A stretch of 64,000 nt of DNA from assembly GCA_019321725.1 (NCBI GenBank), contig CM033106.1, positions 16,528,551-16,592,550 of the forward strand. The letters run 5' to 3'. The notes under the pieces were generated by a model. It ran no database searches. It saw nothing but the letters and a program-made list of their open reading frames with translations, and was not told where the DNA came from. Origin of the DNA: Paulownia fortunei. Lineage: Eukaryota > Streptophyta > Magnoliopsida > Lamiales > Paulowniaceae. The position numbers and the translations under genes are program-made. The first letter of the stretch is position 1. Each line of letters starts with the position of its first letter. Of this stretch, positions 34,900-47,758 are shown piece after piece.

Positions 34900-37551
34900 A
34901 AGAAGCAAACCTTACAACTTGTAAAGAGTTTGGAAATTGGTGCAAACAATTCAGTTTCCAAAAAATCTATTCACCATCCTTAAAAACAAATCTCTAACGT
35001 TATATTACAAAAACAAAAATCCCAAAAGAACCTACAAAAACTCTTCTCAACAACTTCATAAAATATCTCACCGAAAAATATTCTTTCAAAACAAGCTTCC
35101 CAAAGAAGGAATTTTCCTTCAAAAGAAAGTCGATGTTTGCCATAATTGTGGGAAACCCAGGCTTATGCAACAACTTCTAGAGTAAGGCGACATATGTAAG
35201 AACTTCAGCTTGGAGAAGAATCCACCAATCAATTCATCAATCTACTTGATGATGAAGAAACCAAACCCCTTGAAATAAAAAATGACATCCCTTGTCTGAA
35301 GAACAACTAAATCAAATCCTACCAAAAATTATTGAATATTCTAATGAAGAAAGCTCCAAATCAAGCCAAAACTCTTGTGATGAATGTCCTCCAGGCATTT
35401 ACCATTGTAAGTAGAAAATATTAATGCTCTCTGACCAATTTCATTTCATCATTAACCTAATAGACAAAATTGAAGACCTAGAAGCCAAAGAATTTATATT
35501 CACCAATTACGAAATATGACTTCCAAAAAGGAGGAAGCATAAAATCCCTGCCCTAACCAAAAACATTACTCAAAGAAATCATGAAAATGTTGGATTTCCA
35601 AAAACCAAATACATCTTAAAAAAGAAATCCAAACCCTTAAAGAAGATAATCACCAAATAAAATAATATGTCCTAATTCTTAAATTACAAACACAAATTCA
35701 AAATAAAGACCAGAAAAAGATAGATTTTGGAAAAGAAGACGACTCTTTTGTCAGCAGTCTTTCTAAAATTTCTTACCAAAAATAGTATGTAAAAATCAAA
35801 CATGTCATTGAAGATTTTCAACTTGAAGCTATCGCCCTAATGGGTTTTGGAGCAGAGATGAAATACATCCAGTAAGGATTAATCCAAACAAAATACTTTG
35901 AAAAAACTAAAGCAAGACTTTTTACCGTCAACGCTAAAAGTCTCAAGATCAACTTCAAGCTTTCTATCGCTCATGTCAGTAATAATGGTATTTGTTTCAA
36001 AACTAGTTTTGTTCTCATCAAGGATCTCAACACCTCAATAATTCCTGGCAACCCATTCATATAAATGCTTTGCCTAATTTAAGTCGATCCAGAAGACATT
36101 AAAACTTCTTTCATGGCAACTATGTTATTTTCTAGTTGTAGTTTCCAGTTATCCATAGGAATATTAAAGTTGTCCAAAATTTCTCAATTTAAGAAACCAT
36201 CAATGGAAACGAAAAATAAATTCTTTGCTTCAAAGAAGAAGTATCTCACCAAAAAAATAAACAACAAATTTTTGTGCCTGTCTTCCAACAAAAAATAAAG
36301 AATTTCCAAAAACAACATGAACAACAAATTTGTTTTGGCCTACCAAATGCCTTTTGGGAAGAGAAAGACATATATTGTTACTCTTCCTTACGAATCGGAT
36401 CTCAATGAATGACAAATCTCTACTAAAGCAAGACCAACACAAATAAATCAAGAACCTTGAGAATATTCTAAGAACGAAGTACAAGAATTCATTGACAAAA
36501 CAATCACCTATCCCTCCAAATCCCTTTAGTTATTCTCAGCCTTCTATGTTTAGAATTATATTGAGCTTAAAAGAGGAACCACAAAATTAATAATAAATTT
36601 CAAACATCTCAAAAAAGTACCCTATTAGATTACATATTCAACCCCAAACAAATTTGATCTTCTTAAAAGACTTTATAATGCAAAAGTTTCAAAATTTGAT
36701 AAAAACTCAAGATTTTGACAAATCTAAATTGATGAAAAAGATAAATACAAAATAACCTTTACTGTACCTTTTGGCCAAATTGAATGGAATATAATGCCAT
36801 TTGGTCTCAAAATGCTCCTTTTGAATTTTAAAAAATCATGAATAATATTTTTATACAATACACACCCTTCACAATAGTCTACATTGATGATGTACTTGTT
36901 TCTAGTGAATCCAAAGATAAATATTGGAGACGTTTACAAGTTTTCTTTAATCTTATCACAAGAAATTGTTTAGTTCTTTTGGCTTCCAAAATGAGACTTT
37001 TTCAAAAAAATATAAGATTTTTAAGGCACTAAATTCATAAAGGGACTATTATTCCAATATAAAGATATTTAAGTTTTGGAGGCAAGTTTCCAGACCAAAT
37101 CCTTGATAGAAATCAATTGTAGAGATTTTAGGATCATTAAATTATATTTTTTATTTTTATTAAACACTGCTAGTTTCGCGAACCCTTGTTTGACAGACTG
37201 AAACTTATCCATCTTCTTAGACATAAGTTCTCGCTAATATTGTCAAACAATTAAAAATACAAGTCAAAGAACTCTCTTGTGTCAACATTTGTCATCCTAA
37301 AGCACTTAAAAGAGTCTAAATAGATGCACTAGAAATTTGTTATGGAGGATTTCTTAGTCAAATAATTAAAGAAAAAAAAACTATGTCTGATATTATTCTG
37401 TATATAGAAATGCTCTGCTCAACAAAATTATCCAACAATTAAAAATAAAATCTTTATATTGTATTTTACATTTCAAAATTTCAAGATGATTTATTAAACC
37501 AAAAATACCTTTTAAGAATACATTAAAATTGAATATATGAAAGGATATCAC
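34900..37551 (+). pseudogene. Endogenous pararetrovirus remnant (Caulimoviridae)
   Basis: A broken plus-strand pol region of the Petuvirus/Florendovirus kind. In order: a basic coat-like segment ending in a decayed CHNCGKP zinc knuckle (34937-35165), a polyprotein linker (35215-35800), a protease-like stretch whose expected DTGA reads GFGAE (near 35842-35860) with a GNPF motif near 36050, RT with a VPFG...EWNIMPFGLK segment (36760-36810) typical of caulimovirids and the catalytic YIDDVLV (36880-36900), and an RNase H start with D-A-L...YGG (about 37323-37350). Many stops and frameshifts divide it. I saw no movement protein, and the Copia LTR cuts it at 37552. In intact relatives the polyprotein replicates the DNA genome by reverse transcription; this copy cannot. 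Confidence 0.8.
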
Positions 37552-37615
37552 TGTTAGAGTAGTGCCCGACATGCCAATTAATGGTTGCTCTTATATTCTT
37601 GAAATAAACAATCTT

Positions 37616-40409
37616 TATAATACCTAATCCTCACACTACTCACTTGGCCAATGTGATTCATGCATTACATGCTACTTATATGCTAATTTGCATTAACATT
37701 TACATGACATCTTATGTAGCATTTTTAATTGTTTGACCTCTAATGCTATCCCATGATATTAGTAGTTGAGATCTTATAACCTAATTAAGAAATTCTATAT
37801 TTAAATAAGAAAAAGAATAGATTGGTCGATATATTGGATATTCATAGTTCATACGTTATAATTTTGAAAGTGTTAAAGGTGTTACTATTAAGTTTATATG
37901 ATTTGATTTAATTAGATCGAGGTGTTTTAAAAGTATACATCCATGGATTAACATACTTGGGATATTGGACATGATATAATGTGATTCAAGTGTCATAATA
38001 CAAGGTCCATATGTGCATATGGTTTTAGAAATGCAAACTAGATAATCATTTAAGAATCAGATGTTAATCGGTATGGAGATCGAATGAACAGACATAGGAA
38101 TTACCTATGGGAATGAATGGTGACTAAGATAGGTTGCAACCAAATAAGAATATGTGAGACACACAAGATTAGAGCTGCAAGATAAGGGAGAAAATTCGAT
38201 TATACCATTACATGCCACCTCAAGCTTTGCCACCTTATGCTTTCTTATTAAGCTTAAGCTAACACCTCAAACCCTTCACCCTTAAGCCACGATCAGACCC
38301 TCATTTCAACCATTTTCATCTTCCAAACACACACCTTAAGGTATCCAAGTGCTCCAAATTGATTCCAAATTGAAATAAAAGCAAGAAAAGCAAAGGAGAA
38401 GTGATTACCATCAAGTTTAACCTCAAAATCTGCATAGGTAATACTTATCTATGGTTTTGCCTTTGGTTTTTGGATTATTATGAATGGTTTTATTGTTTAC
38501 TAATCTTTAAATATCTCTTATAAAAGTGTTAGGAAGATTTTATTTAGACTTTGGTGTACAAAGAAAGGGGTTTTGATGACAAACAGTTAATAGAAAATAC
38601 TTGTGGCAGAAACTATCACCTTACTATTTTCTTGTGTTTTAGGCTTCAAAAGTGTGTGTTATGTTGAATAAAACCTATAATTATTACCATTTACATGTCC
38701 GTATATGATTTAAGAGTATTGGAATGAATTTTGATCGATTAGAAATTGAAATAGAGAATGATATTGGAGAAAGATTCAAACTGCCAAAGTAGCAAAATCT
38801 GTTTTGGTGTGCTGTGAAGGAGACTGAATTAGGGGAGCTAAATCCATTAGTTTTTGAAAGAGTATAACCTGGTTATATCTGTGTATATGTTATATAAGTG
38901 TGGTAAAAATTTGGGAGAGATTGAATATACGTAAGGGTGCCAAAACCATTAATGTCATGAAGTGTGCAAAACTGTCATTGTAGGAAAAATCTGTTTTAGT
39001 ATGCTGTGAAGGGAGCTGAACTTGGGAAGCTATATCCGTGAGTTTTAACCATTATATGATGTTATTACATTTTTTTTATGTTAGCTAAGTGTGATAAAAA
39101 TTTGGGAATGAATGAATATGTCTAAGGGTGTCAAAATCATCATGCAAATTAATGTGGCAACAAGAAAATGTGAAGTGGTGAATTTGTCCCATTTGGTTCA
39201 TTAACATGTTCCAGTATAGATGTGGTGCATTTGATTCCTAACATTTATGGAAATGATGTAAGAGTTATAATACATCAATTAAGTGAGGTTAGTATACATT
39301 TAAGATGTGGAACAAAGGTACGTAGAAGGTTGTATTCGGTTATAGTTTCTAAATGGTAAAGTTGTTTAGTAAAATTGAGATTCAATATCTTTATACTACA
39401 TTAGGTATAATGAACTTATTAATTGAGGATGGTGATTGATATCTTGTATTTTTATAGATTGTTTCACATTTAGGGTTGGGGAGTAATACTTAAGAAACCT
39501 AGAAGTAACACATAACCGATCAAAGGTAAGTAAAGATTCATTTGCAACTACAATGCATAAACATAGTGAATGTCTGATTTATATGTAATACCATAGATCA
39601 TATGTGAATGGCAGAGGGCACGCATTACTCTCATTCATATCCATTGAGCATACATACATGGGCATTAGCGCGTGCATGCATTATATATGAGCATTGTGAT
39701 AAATCTTGCATTGCACGGCATGATTCTGAGAAAGAAAAATGTTTTACTGACCACTACTAGTGCACCGAAGCATGCATGGATTTACAAGTTGGCATGCATG
39801 GATTTGCATGCGTACAAGTGTGCATGGATTTGCATGCTTTTATGATTATTGGCCATTGGATTATGGCGATGTGCAGAGCTCTTTTTCGATGCATAGGATA
39901 GTAGCATTGATTAGGGGCTAAAGAAAGAAATGATTTTGAGAGAAATGTTTTGATGTATAGAATTGCACTGTGGGCATAACATTTTGAGATGCATGACTTG
40001 ATATTATGGATTATTCTTTCATATGCATAATATTTACTTGCTGAGCATTAGCTCAAATAGTTTATGCATTGTAGGTGAGTCTGGTGATACTTGATACCAT
40101 GGACTTACTGGGCAAACTATTGGGGTTTCTACAGGTTCTGAGGATCAGTGTACATGAATGATGACCTGTTGGGTTGTGTTGTGGGCATATTCTATTTTTT
40201 ACATTTATTATTATTATGTAAAGTACTGACTATATATATAAAAAGTGATTTTTCTATATATATGGTTATATATGAGAAAATACTTTACTGTTTCTCAAAG
40301 TGCTACATTTGACAAAAGTATATATATATATACACACAGCACACACATGTGCTACCTTGTCAAAAATATTGCTATACCAATATCTATATTTAGTGGTGGG
40401 GGTGTTACA
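37616..40409 (+). mobile_element. Tekay solo LTR, plus strand, TSD ATCTT
   Basis: 2794 bp with ends TATAATACCT and GGGTGTTACA. ATCTT direct repeats are at 37611-37615 and 40410-40414. The full length is colinear with 16731-19583. The RY-like motif occurs three times at about 39765-39840. A TA/AC-rich stretch near 40316-40340 replaces the A-run seen in the other copies. Confidence 0.9.
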
Positions 40410-40764
40410 ATCTTATTCGATATATATTAACTTATAGGCACTTCTTTATCTTGATTGCACTTAGACAATCAGATAAAGTCCCTAAATTATATTTAGCTAC
40501 GGGCATGATCACACATATGGTGGCGATCATGGAACATATCTCTAAGGATTTGGTCTTAAATGAGTTCCAAGTCGAGGGTTTTTTTAGATAGAAAATCAAA
40601 TAGCCCAGTAAAACTCGTGCAAATGATGTATGCTAGTAAGATAAGGATAATGCATTCCATTAGAATCAACATAGTGATGCAAGAGCATGTATGTGGGTGC
40701 TTATTAGAAAACAAGTTCATCGAACATAGTCCATAGGAAATTCTTAGCTAGAGGCTTTGCCTGT

Positions 40765-43601
40765 TGATAGGCTCATAAATTGTGATATTTTCGCCACCTT
40801 CCTTAGCATAATTGCACATAATTTTGTCTTACAATGGATACAATTGTGCCTTATTTTATGATAATTATGTGTAGGAACTAACAATTGAAGAAATAGAGTG
40901 AAAGATGGAAAATCGGTTACTGAAACTTTCAGATATACAGTCTTCTTATTTCCAACATAATGCTTTCCAAAAAAGTAATATTGAGCTGATTCTTGAAGAT
41001 ATAGAAAGAAAAGAGATAGGACAACAAATCTTATGAATACACTAAAAGCTAGTTCAACTTCGAAATAGGTGAAAAATTGGGAAAAAAGCTGAACAATGTA
41101 GTTTGGAACAGTCTTACGACGTGACACCCCTAGGACACACCGTGGGGCTTGATCTCCACACAACGACGCTAGTGGTCCAAATTTAAAAAAAATATTTGGA
41201 TTTTTTAGGGACAAGTGGCAATTTAATCTATGTATGGAATCTTTATTGTTATACACCAGTACACTCTCACACACCATTTGACACTCTATTAAATACACTA
41301 TATACACACAATTACATCACACAAATGATATGTACATATCATTCAACACATAATTCACACATACTCTATACCTAAATTCTCACACACTTTTTCTCTCCAC
41401 CCAAAAACACACCTTTCTCCATATTTCTATTAAAGTAGCACCTGACATGACTGGGGAGGTTCTTGAAATTAAGGAATTAATTTCAAGCAGACTAATTAAT
41501 TGAATTAATTAATTAGAATAATTACTATTCATAAGTTGCAAATATTGTAAGCCCACTGCTAGCTTAGTTGTGAACCTAAACGGTCACACATAATTTGAGA
41601 TGAAATATTTCTAATTTAGAAATTGATCCAAAGGTTGGATCCAATTATTAATAGAGATTAATTAATTAAGGGCTTAAATTAATTTAAGGAGTTGAATTAA
41701 TTATTCAATTAAATAATTGAATTATTTAATTGGACCTAACAAGATTAAGAAGCCAAATTGGAGTGAAACAGTTATTTGATTGAATCAAATTAATTGTATT
41801 ATCCATAAATTAATTTAATTATTGAATTAATTTACTTAATTAAATAATTGGATTATTTAATCGAGTCTAATTTGATTAAATGGACTAGATGGAATTAATT
41901 AATTTAGGTAAGATAATTAATTAGATTAATTATAGGATTTAATTTTAAGTCCAAGTCCAATTCACTAAGGCCTATTAGGAAAGGCCCATGAAAAATGATG
42001 GAAAGTCCAGAGTTTAGAATTCTTGGGTAATCTTGAATATCTTTTGAAGATATGAAAGAGATAAAAATGGAAGAAGTTTGGATGAACCAAAATATCTTCC
42101 AACCAATCAAAAGGAGACACAAAATACCAAGAGTAGGACTCTTGAAATTTTTTATCCCCTATAAATACATGGTAGCTGAAAATTTAAGGGTGAATTATGA
42201 TCCCTATAATTTTCAGCCATATAGAAATTAAGAATGAAGAAAATTGATTTCTTCATCTATTTTTTTCTCTAAAAATTTCATTTTTAAGTGTTAATTCTTT
42301 TATCACAAGTTGATAACAGAAATTAATATTTTCTATACACTTTGTCAACTAGATTAGAAAAGAAATCAGAATTGCTAGCGAAATTCTGATTTTGTGTTCT
42401 TGATCAAAGTGTGGACTACTTTAGAAGGGAGACATTTGAATCCTTGTTGACCAAATTCAGGAAATGGGTTAGCAATTGATTGCTTCATATCTACGACAAC
42501 TAAAGTGTAAAGAAACGTATAAATTGATACTTTTATTATTTTATTACAGCTATTGAAAATTGCGAGATCGTTAAAAATCGTATCGAATCCGGGGTATTAC
42601 TATAATTATTATGGTTTAATATTTTTAAAAATTTTAATTTTTTGCTGCACATATCTCGGGGTCACGCAAACCCAACAATTTCTTCATACACTACACTAAG
42701 AACACACACACACTTATTACTAAGGAGCCTGGGATTTGAAGACAAAAAGAGAAAGAGCATCATTGAGCATTGAAGAATAAGCGAAGAATCACTTAGTGGT
42801 TGTAATCTTCTACTTAAATTATTCTTTTATTTTGTTTAGTTTTGAGAAATTTTCGAATCATGATGTTATCACTTAGTGCCAGTTTAATTTTAATATGAGC
42901 TAAACCACTTTTGTCAAGGCCTAGAAAGCTATTTCTATGGAGTTATGAGTTGATGTTTATATTGTGATTGGAATGTTGCTTTTATTGTAATGAGCATATA
43001 CTATGTGTTTAATGCTTTTTGTGACTTGACTAATTTCAAGTTGATTCTAATTGTTACAATTAAGATCAAAAGGTGAGGTTGTAGCAATGGACCGAGTAGT
43101 ATATGCCATGGACCGACCCTTATAGAGATATAGACATAGGTACATGCGATAATCATAGGTGTGAAAACCAAATGCTAATGGAATTTACAAAGCTCAAGGC
43201 ACTCTTAGTGGAATGGCCCGTAGCTAGAGATAACGCTAGTAGCCTACTAGGGGTAGATTTGGTCCGTCTCGAGAGAGAGCACTAATTAAAATAGGCGGAC
43301 CCCGCTGTCACACAACACACATCATTGCCAATCACAATTAAGCTAGGTTTATAACAACAGAGATAGCTAGCCAATGCCTTGACTCTATTTTGTATTGAAT
43401 TCAATCGCATAATCTCTTAAGGTTTTAGTTGCTTTTGTTTAATTAGTTAGTTCTTGCAATTTGATTTAAACATCATAAAAATCATTAAGTCAAATATAGC
43501 ATAGGTTACTATATTTGGTACTTACACACACTATCTCTAAGGATATGATACTGTACTCATTCCTTATTACTTGTTGATTCTATGTGCTTGTGGTTTATAC
43601 C
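40765..43601 (+). mobile_element. Gypsy-B solo LTR, TSD CCTGT
   Basis: Starts TGATAGGCTCATAAATT like the Gypsy-B LTR at 25005 and ends TTTATACCA. CCTGT repeats are at 40760-40764 and 43602-43606. With the nested Copia solo LTR removed it is about 1.6 kb. The 187-codon minus-strand ORF at 40744-41307 crosses the left boundary of this insertion and so cannot be an ancestral gene. Confidence 0.88.
41428..42677 (+). mobile_element. Copia solo LTR inside Gypsy-B solo LTR, TSD ATTTC
   Basis: 1250 bp with ends TATTAAAGTAGCACCTGACA and AACCCAACA. ATTTC direct repeats are at 41423-41427 and 42678-42682. Compared with the 2.2-kb LTR it lacks about 0.9 kb directly after the first 25 bp. It keeps the AT-rich core (41490-41940) and the 3' half. 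The host LTR reads through across the insertion. Confidence 0.9.
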
Positions 43602-44918
43602 ACCTGTCGAAATAAGAATTTTCATGTTCCGATAGTACATGGCTAGTCCTTAGACTAGAGGCACAATGCTAGTATTAGTTGTGAACCTAAAAGGGTCACA
43701 CATAATTTTGGGTGTGGACATTTCAAAATTGGTAAATCCAATTATTGGATGCAATTAAATAATATAGATTAATTAATTAAGATTTTAATTTAATTTAATT
43801 ATTGGATTATATATTTAATTAAATCTAATTTAATTAGGAACCCCAACAAATGAAGCAGAATAAATTAATTAATTGGATTGATTAATGTGAGATTCATGAA
43901 TTAATTGATTAATTGAATTAATTAGTTGGACTTTATTAAAGTCCAAGCCCAAGATCAATAATTAGTGGCCTAATTGTAGAAACCACTACATAAATGAAGA
44001 AAAATAAATAATAAATAAATAGGATTTATCTTTAAATATATATGATTTATATAAATATAGATATATATTTCACGGGTATGTGACATGTATATATGTGAAT
44101 ATATAATAGATATATTTGTATACATATACGTATATTATATATATATATATATGTGTATGGATAGGATTTTGAAATTCAAAATCCCCATAATTATGGATAT
44201 GGTGTTAGGAGGCTAGTGTAGTCTTGATTAGGGCCATGTACATTGAGGAGAGAGAGAGAAGTGGTTGGTTGGTTATTTTTGGATAATGGGGATTATTCAA
44301 AATTAGACCAAAACACACATGTGTGTATTAAGCCACTTAGTGGCTGATTTTCAAAAGTGTATACAACTCTAAAAATCAGTAAACACCATTTTTTAATTTT
44401 TACGGTGCCAAAAATTTGAGAAAAAAGAGAGAAGAAAGTCTTCATCATACTTTTTTTTTTAATTTCGACTGTCACATAAAAGAAAAAGAACAATAGTTTT
44501 TCATCTTCTACTTTCTCTTCTTTGATTTCTTTTCAAAAGGTGCAAAGAATAATTAATCTATAATTATTTATCCACACAAATACAATCTCTAATCATCGAT
44601 TGATAGAGGGATTGCGATTCTACTCAAAGAATCAAATTCGTAAATAAATAAAGTTCTACTAGCGAATAATTTATTTTCGTGTCTATATCCGAAAGCTGGA
44701 CATTTTAGAGGGGAGGCATTTGAATCCCTACTTCCAACGAGGTTACAGTGTTTTGGTGCAAATTTAATTTTTATAGAGTGATAACAAAGTGCGAATTAAT
44801 AAAACCGCTACAAGAACCAAAGGGGCTCATATTTGTTTTTTGATAGATGCGCTTATTTATTTAATTTTAAATTTTAAATTTCTACTGCATAAACCCTTTC
44901 AGTAAAACAAACCCAACA

Positions 44919-46500
44919 GTGGTATTAGAGACATGGTTTGCATTTTTCTTATCAGATTTGATTCATTTCATGTTTATATTTGATAAGCATGTACTATTTA
45001 ATTATTAAACGTGCGGCAATTTTTGTTAGATTATAGGATAAAATATTTTTGTAAAATGTTTAATTGGTTAAATTAATGCACACACACAAATATTCAAATG
45101 TTTTGTTGGTTACAAGTTAAACATCGAGCGATGGCTTCGATCGTGGGCTTGAGTGATGCGTGTGGGGTGATGACCACACAAACTACTCATCTGTGAAAAC
45201 CCCGCTAGGTTGAACTTGGCGAGTGACCAACGGGACTCATCAACTGGCTGCCCAGCACCCCGACGGGCTGGACAGCGATTGCTTGGTAGCTGCTAGGCAG
45301 CACAACACACCTACTGGTCGAGAGTAGTGTGCTCCGACCAACTACCCAGCTTATGTGCTGGACAGTCCCATGCATGTGTGTTTTTATGAATTTAAGTTTT
45401 TTAATTAAAATTAAATATTAATTTTAATTTTAGAAAAATAGTTTTTCTTGAAAAGTTTATTTTATCCCAATTTTTTAAAAATTAAAAAATTTAAACAACT
45501 TGGTAAGTTTATATGCTTTAAAATTCATGTGATATATGTTTATTGCATGAATTATTTAGGGACGATCATGGGCCTATGACCAAGGTGATTAGATGTATAT
45601 TTTAATTATCTTTGTGTTTTTAGGGCCTGCGAGCCTCTTATTCTATTTTGTGTTGCATTTAAATTATTGCAAAAAGAGTAGAATCAAAAGTGAGGTTTTT
45701 ATTTTAGTTTTGTAAATGAAGGACGTTCGAAGCCTAAAGGTCCATTCTTGTATGGGTTATTAAATGTAAATGTAATAGAATAGGAGATTCAAGGTCCATG
45801 CATGTGTGGGTACAAAAATGAAATATAATAGAAAAGAAATATTTATACCCTTAGATTGACCTTGACCCATTTTTTGGCTCAAATAGGTTGCATAGGTTGG
45901 CCATAGTCATCCCATCATTTTTTTGCATAAGATGCATGTTAGATTTTATTAAATATTTTTACTTGCACAATATATGATGAAAAAGCATTAAATAAGCCAC
46001 TAAGTAATTAAGTTGATGAGGTTTTGGAAATAAGAAACCCATAAGTTTTTGAAACTTAATGAAATATTTTCAATTTCAAACAAAAATGAACAGGTTAGGT
46101 AGGATCTATCATTTCATGCCTACTATCAAAGGTAGAGACATGACGACGCTACTGCACTTGATCACTGGCCATGAATCGTGGGGTGGTCTTATGTTGGAAA
46201 ACTATGATCTCAACCAAGCATGGAGATGCTTGTAGGATAGATTCGTCATTATATCATCTATAGGTCGTGGGACATCTTGATTCTCCATCTACATGAACAT
46301 TTGATGGGTGTTGTCTAACATATGGGCTCATAAAATTGGGGCATACGGAAATAGGTGAGTAAAACAAACTTAAGGGTTATATGGTGATATAATCATCAAA
46401 GAGTTAACCATCGATATAAATATTTTATGGGCTCATAAAATTGGAGTGCAAGATATTTCCATTAGACCTTAAGCCCACTAGGAAATTCAATTTCCCAAAC
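44919..46500 (+). mobile_element. Copia primer site and long leader
   Basis: Starts with TGGTATTAGAGAC (tRNA-Met type, altered). A GC-rich patch is at about 45120-45370 with repeated GGGCTGG/GCCCAGCA-like words. The conserved tail is at 46100-46450 ('catgcctactatcaaaggta', 'gggctcataaaattgg'). No coding potential is seen. Confidence 0.75.
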
Positions 46501-47658
46501 TTCTATTAGGGGTGATGGAATAGAAGAAAATAGTGGGAGGCATTAATTATTAAAGACCTTGTTATAAAAAATAAATGCTTGGTTTTCTATCTCACTTAGG
46601 ATAATAGTTATCACTACTATATCCACTTGATTTATTCTAAATGACACTAAATATTACTAAGCTCCAAAAAAAGATTGCTATTAAAATTAAAGGATTGTTC
46701 TTAAAATTTTAAAAGGTCTAAAATGTGTAAAAGAAAGTTTCTGCAAATAGTTGTAGAAATAGTTTTCACAAGAGTTATGCAAAGCACCTCCCACTGCACA
46801 TCCTACAAAGAGTTGTAGAAGGACATCCTATAACTCTTATAGGAGACTCTGGTTTTCAAAGACTAATTTTGTTTTTTTCGTTTCACCTACTCTAAAACTT
46901 AGGGTTTAAGAGATGGATTAAGAAAGAGTTCACAATAGAAACAAAAATTTAAAAATTGGCCAAGCTAAGGGATTAATCCAGATAAGACAAGTTTATGCTA
47001 CCATTGTGGTAAAATAGGGCATGGAAATAGAAAATGAAAGTTTTGACTTACTTAAATGAATTAGAAAGAGTTCTAATTCACGTCTTAAATTAGAAAGAAA
47101 AATAATTCAAATATTTAAGTCAGAAAGGGTTTTAATTCAAATAAACATTTTGTTGAAGTCAATTATTGACAATTCTTCTTAGGTATTTGATACTGGATAT
47201 AATTCCATCTCTATAAAGAGTTGTAGAGGGTGACAAAAAATGAGTTTAAGAGGAAATCCTGAAACTTGGAAGTGAAGTAAAGGTTGCTTCCTCGGCTACA
47301 AGAATGGTCTGCTTATCTTTATAATGAATTGGGTTAGTGATAATTATTTATCTGTAGTGCAAAAAATTTAAGAGTGGGATTTCTATTAAATCAAAGAAAG
47401 TTTTGATTGAAAATTCAAAAGATGGAAATGTTCTATGACTCTTGATGTTCATGCTTTGGTAATTAATTTACACTACCATAAAAATTCCATCTAACAAAGT
47501 CAAAAAAATAAGTTTAGATAGTCATACTTATACAAAGTTGTTATTGGCTAGGTTAGGTCATATCCCTGAAGAAAGAATTCAAAAGATGGCTTGTTTGCTT
47601 GACCTCTTAGACTTGCCTGTGATGCCGACTTGTGAATATTATCTTTAGGGTAGGATAA
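46501..47658 (+). pseudogene. Copia gag-pol remnant running into gap
   Basis: Degenerate but recognisable in order: a zinc knuckle CYHCGKIGHGNRK ending in a stop (46996-47037), a protease-like DTGYNS (about 47189-47206) and a GAG-pre-integrase piece ARLGHIPEERIQKMA (47546-47590), then a decayed CxxC-like tail before the gap. It belongs to the element whose 5' LTR starts at 37552. Integrase core, RT and RNase H would lie in or beyond the gap. Non-functional. Confidence 0.7.
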
Positions 47659-47758
47659 NNNNNNNNNNNNNNNNNNNNNNNNNNNNNNNNNNNNNNNNNN
47701 NNNNNNNNNNNNNNNNNNNNNNNNNNNNNNNNNNNNNNNNNNNNNNNNNNNNNNNNNN
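47659..47758. other. Assembly gap (100 N)
   Basis: Exactly 100 N bases, a common placeholder for a gap of unknown length. It separates Copia pol from the MON2 region, so distance and continuity across it are not known. The 79-codon ORF spanning it is an artefact. Confidence 0.98.

Larger units (their letters stand above)
37552..44918 (+). mobile_element. Copia 5' LTR with nested insertions
   Basis: LTR pieces are 37552-37615, 40410-40764 and 43602-44918. It starts TGTTAGAGTAGTGCCCGACA and ends ACCCAACA, followed by a primer site TGGTATTAGAGAC at 44920. The middle is split by two solo LTRs. Both breaks are clean: the sequence resumes at the duplicated target bases ('aataaacaatctt' to 'attcgatat', and 'gctttgcctgt' to 'cgaaataagaa', which are continuous in the related LTR at 57162-59381). 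ORF 43103-43285 lies in the Gypsy-B solo LTR, and 44293-44493 (minus strand) is LTR sequence. Confidence 0.82.

Noticed and set aside
40744..41307. 187-codon minus-strand ORF, among the longest in the window
   Set aside because: It crosses the left boundary (TSD at 40760-40764) of the Gypsy-B solo LTR, so it joins two unrelated sequences, and no domain is seen.
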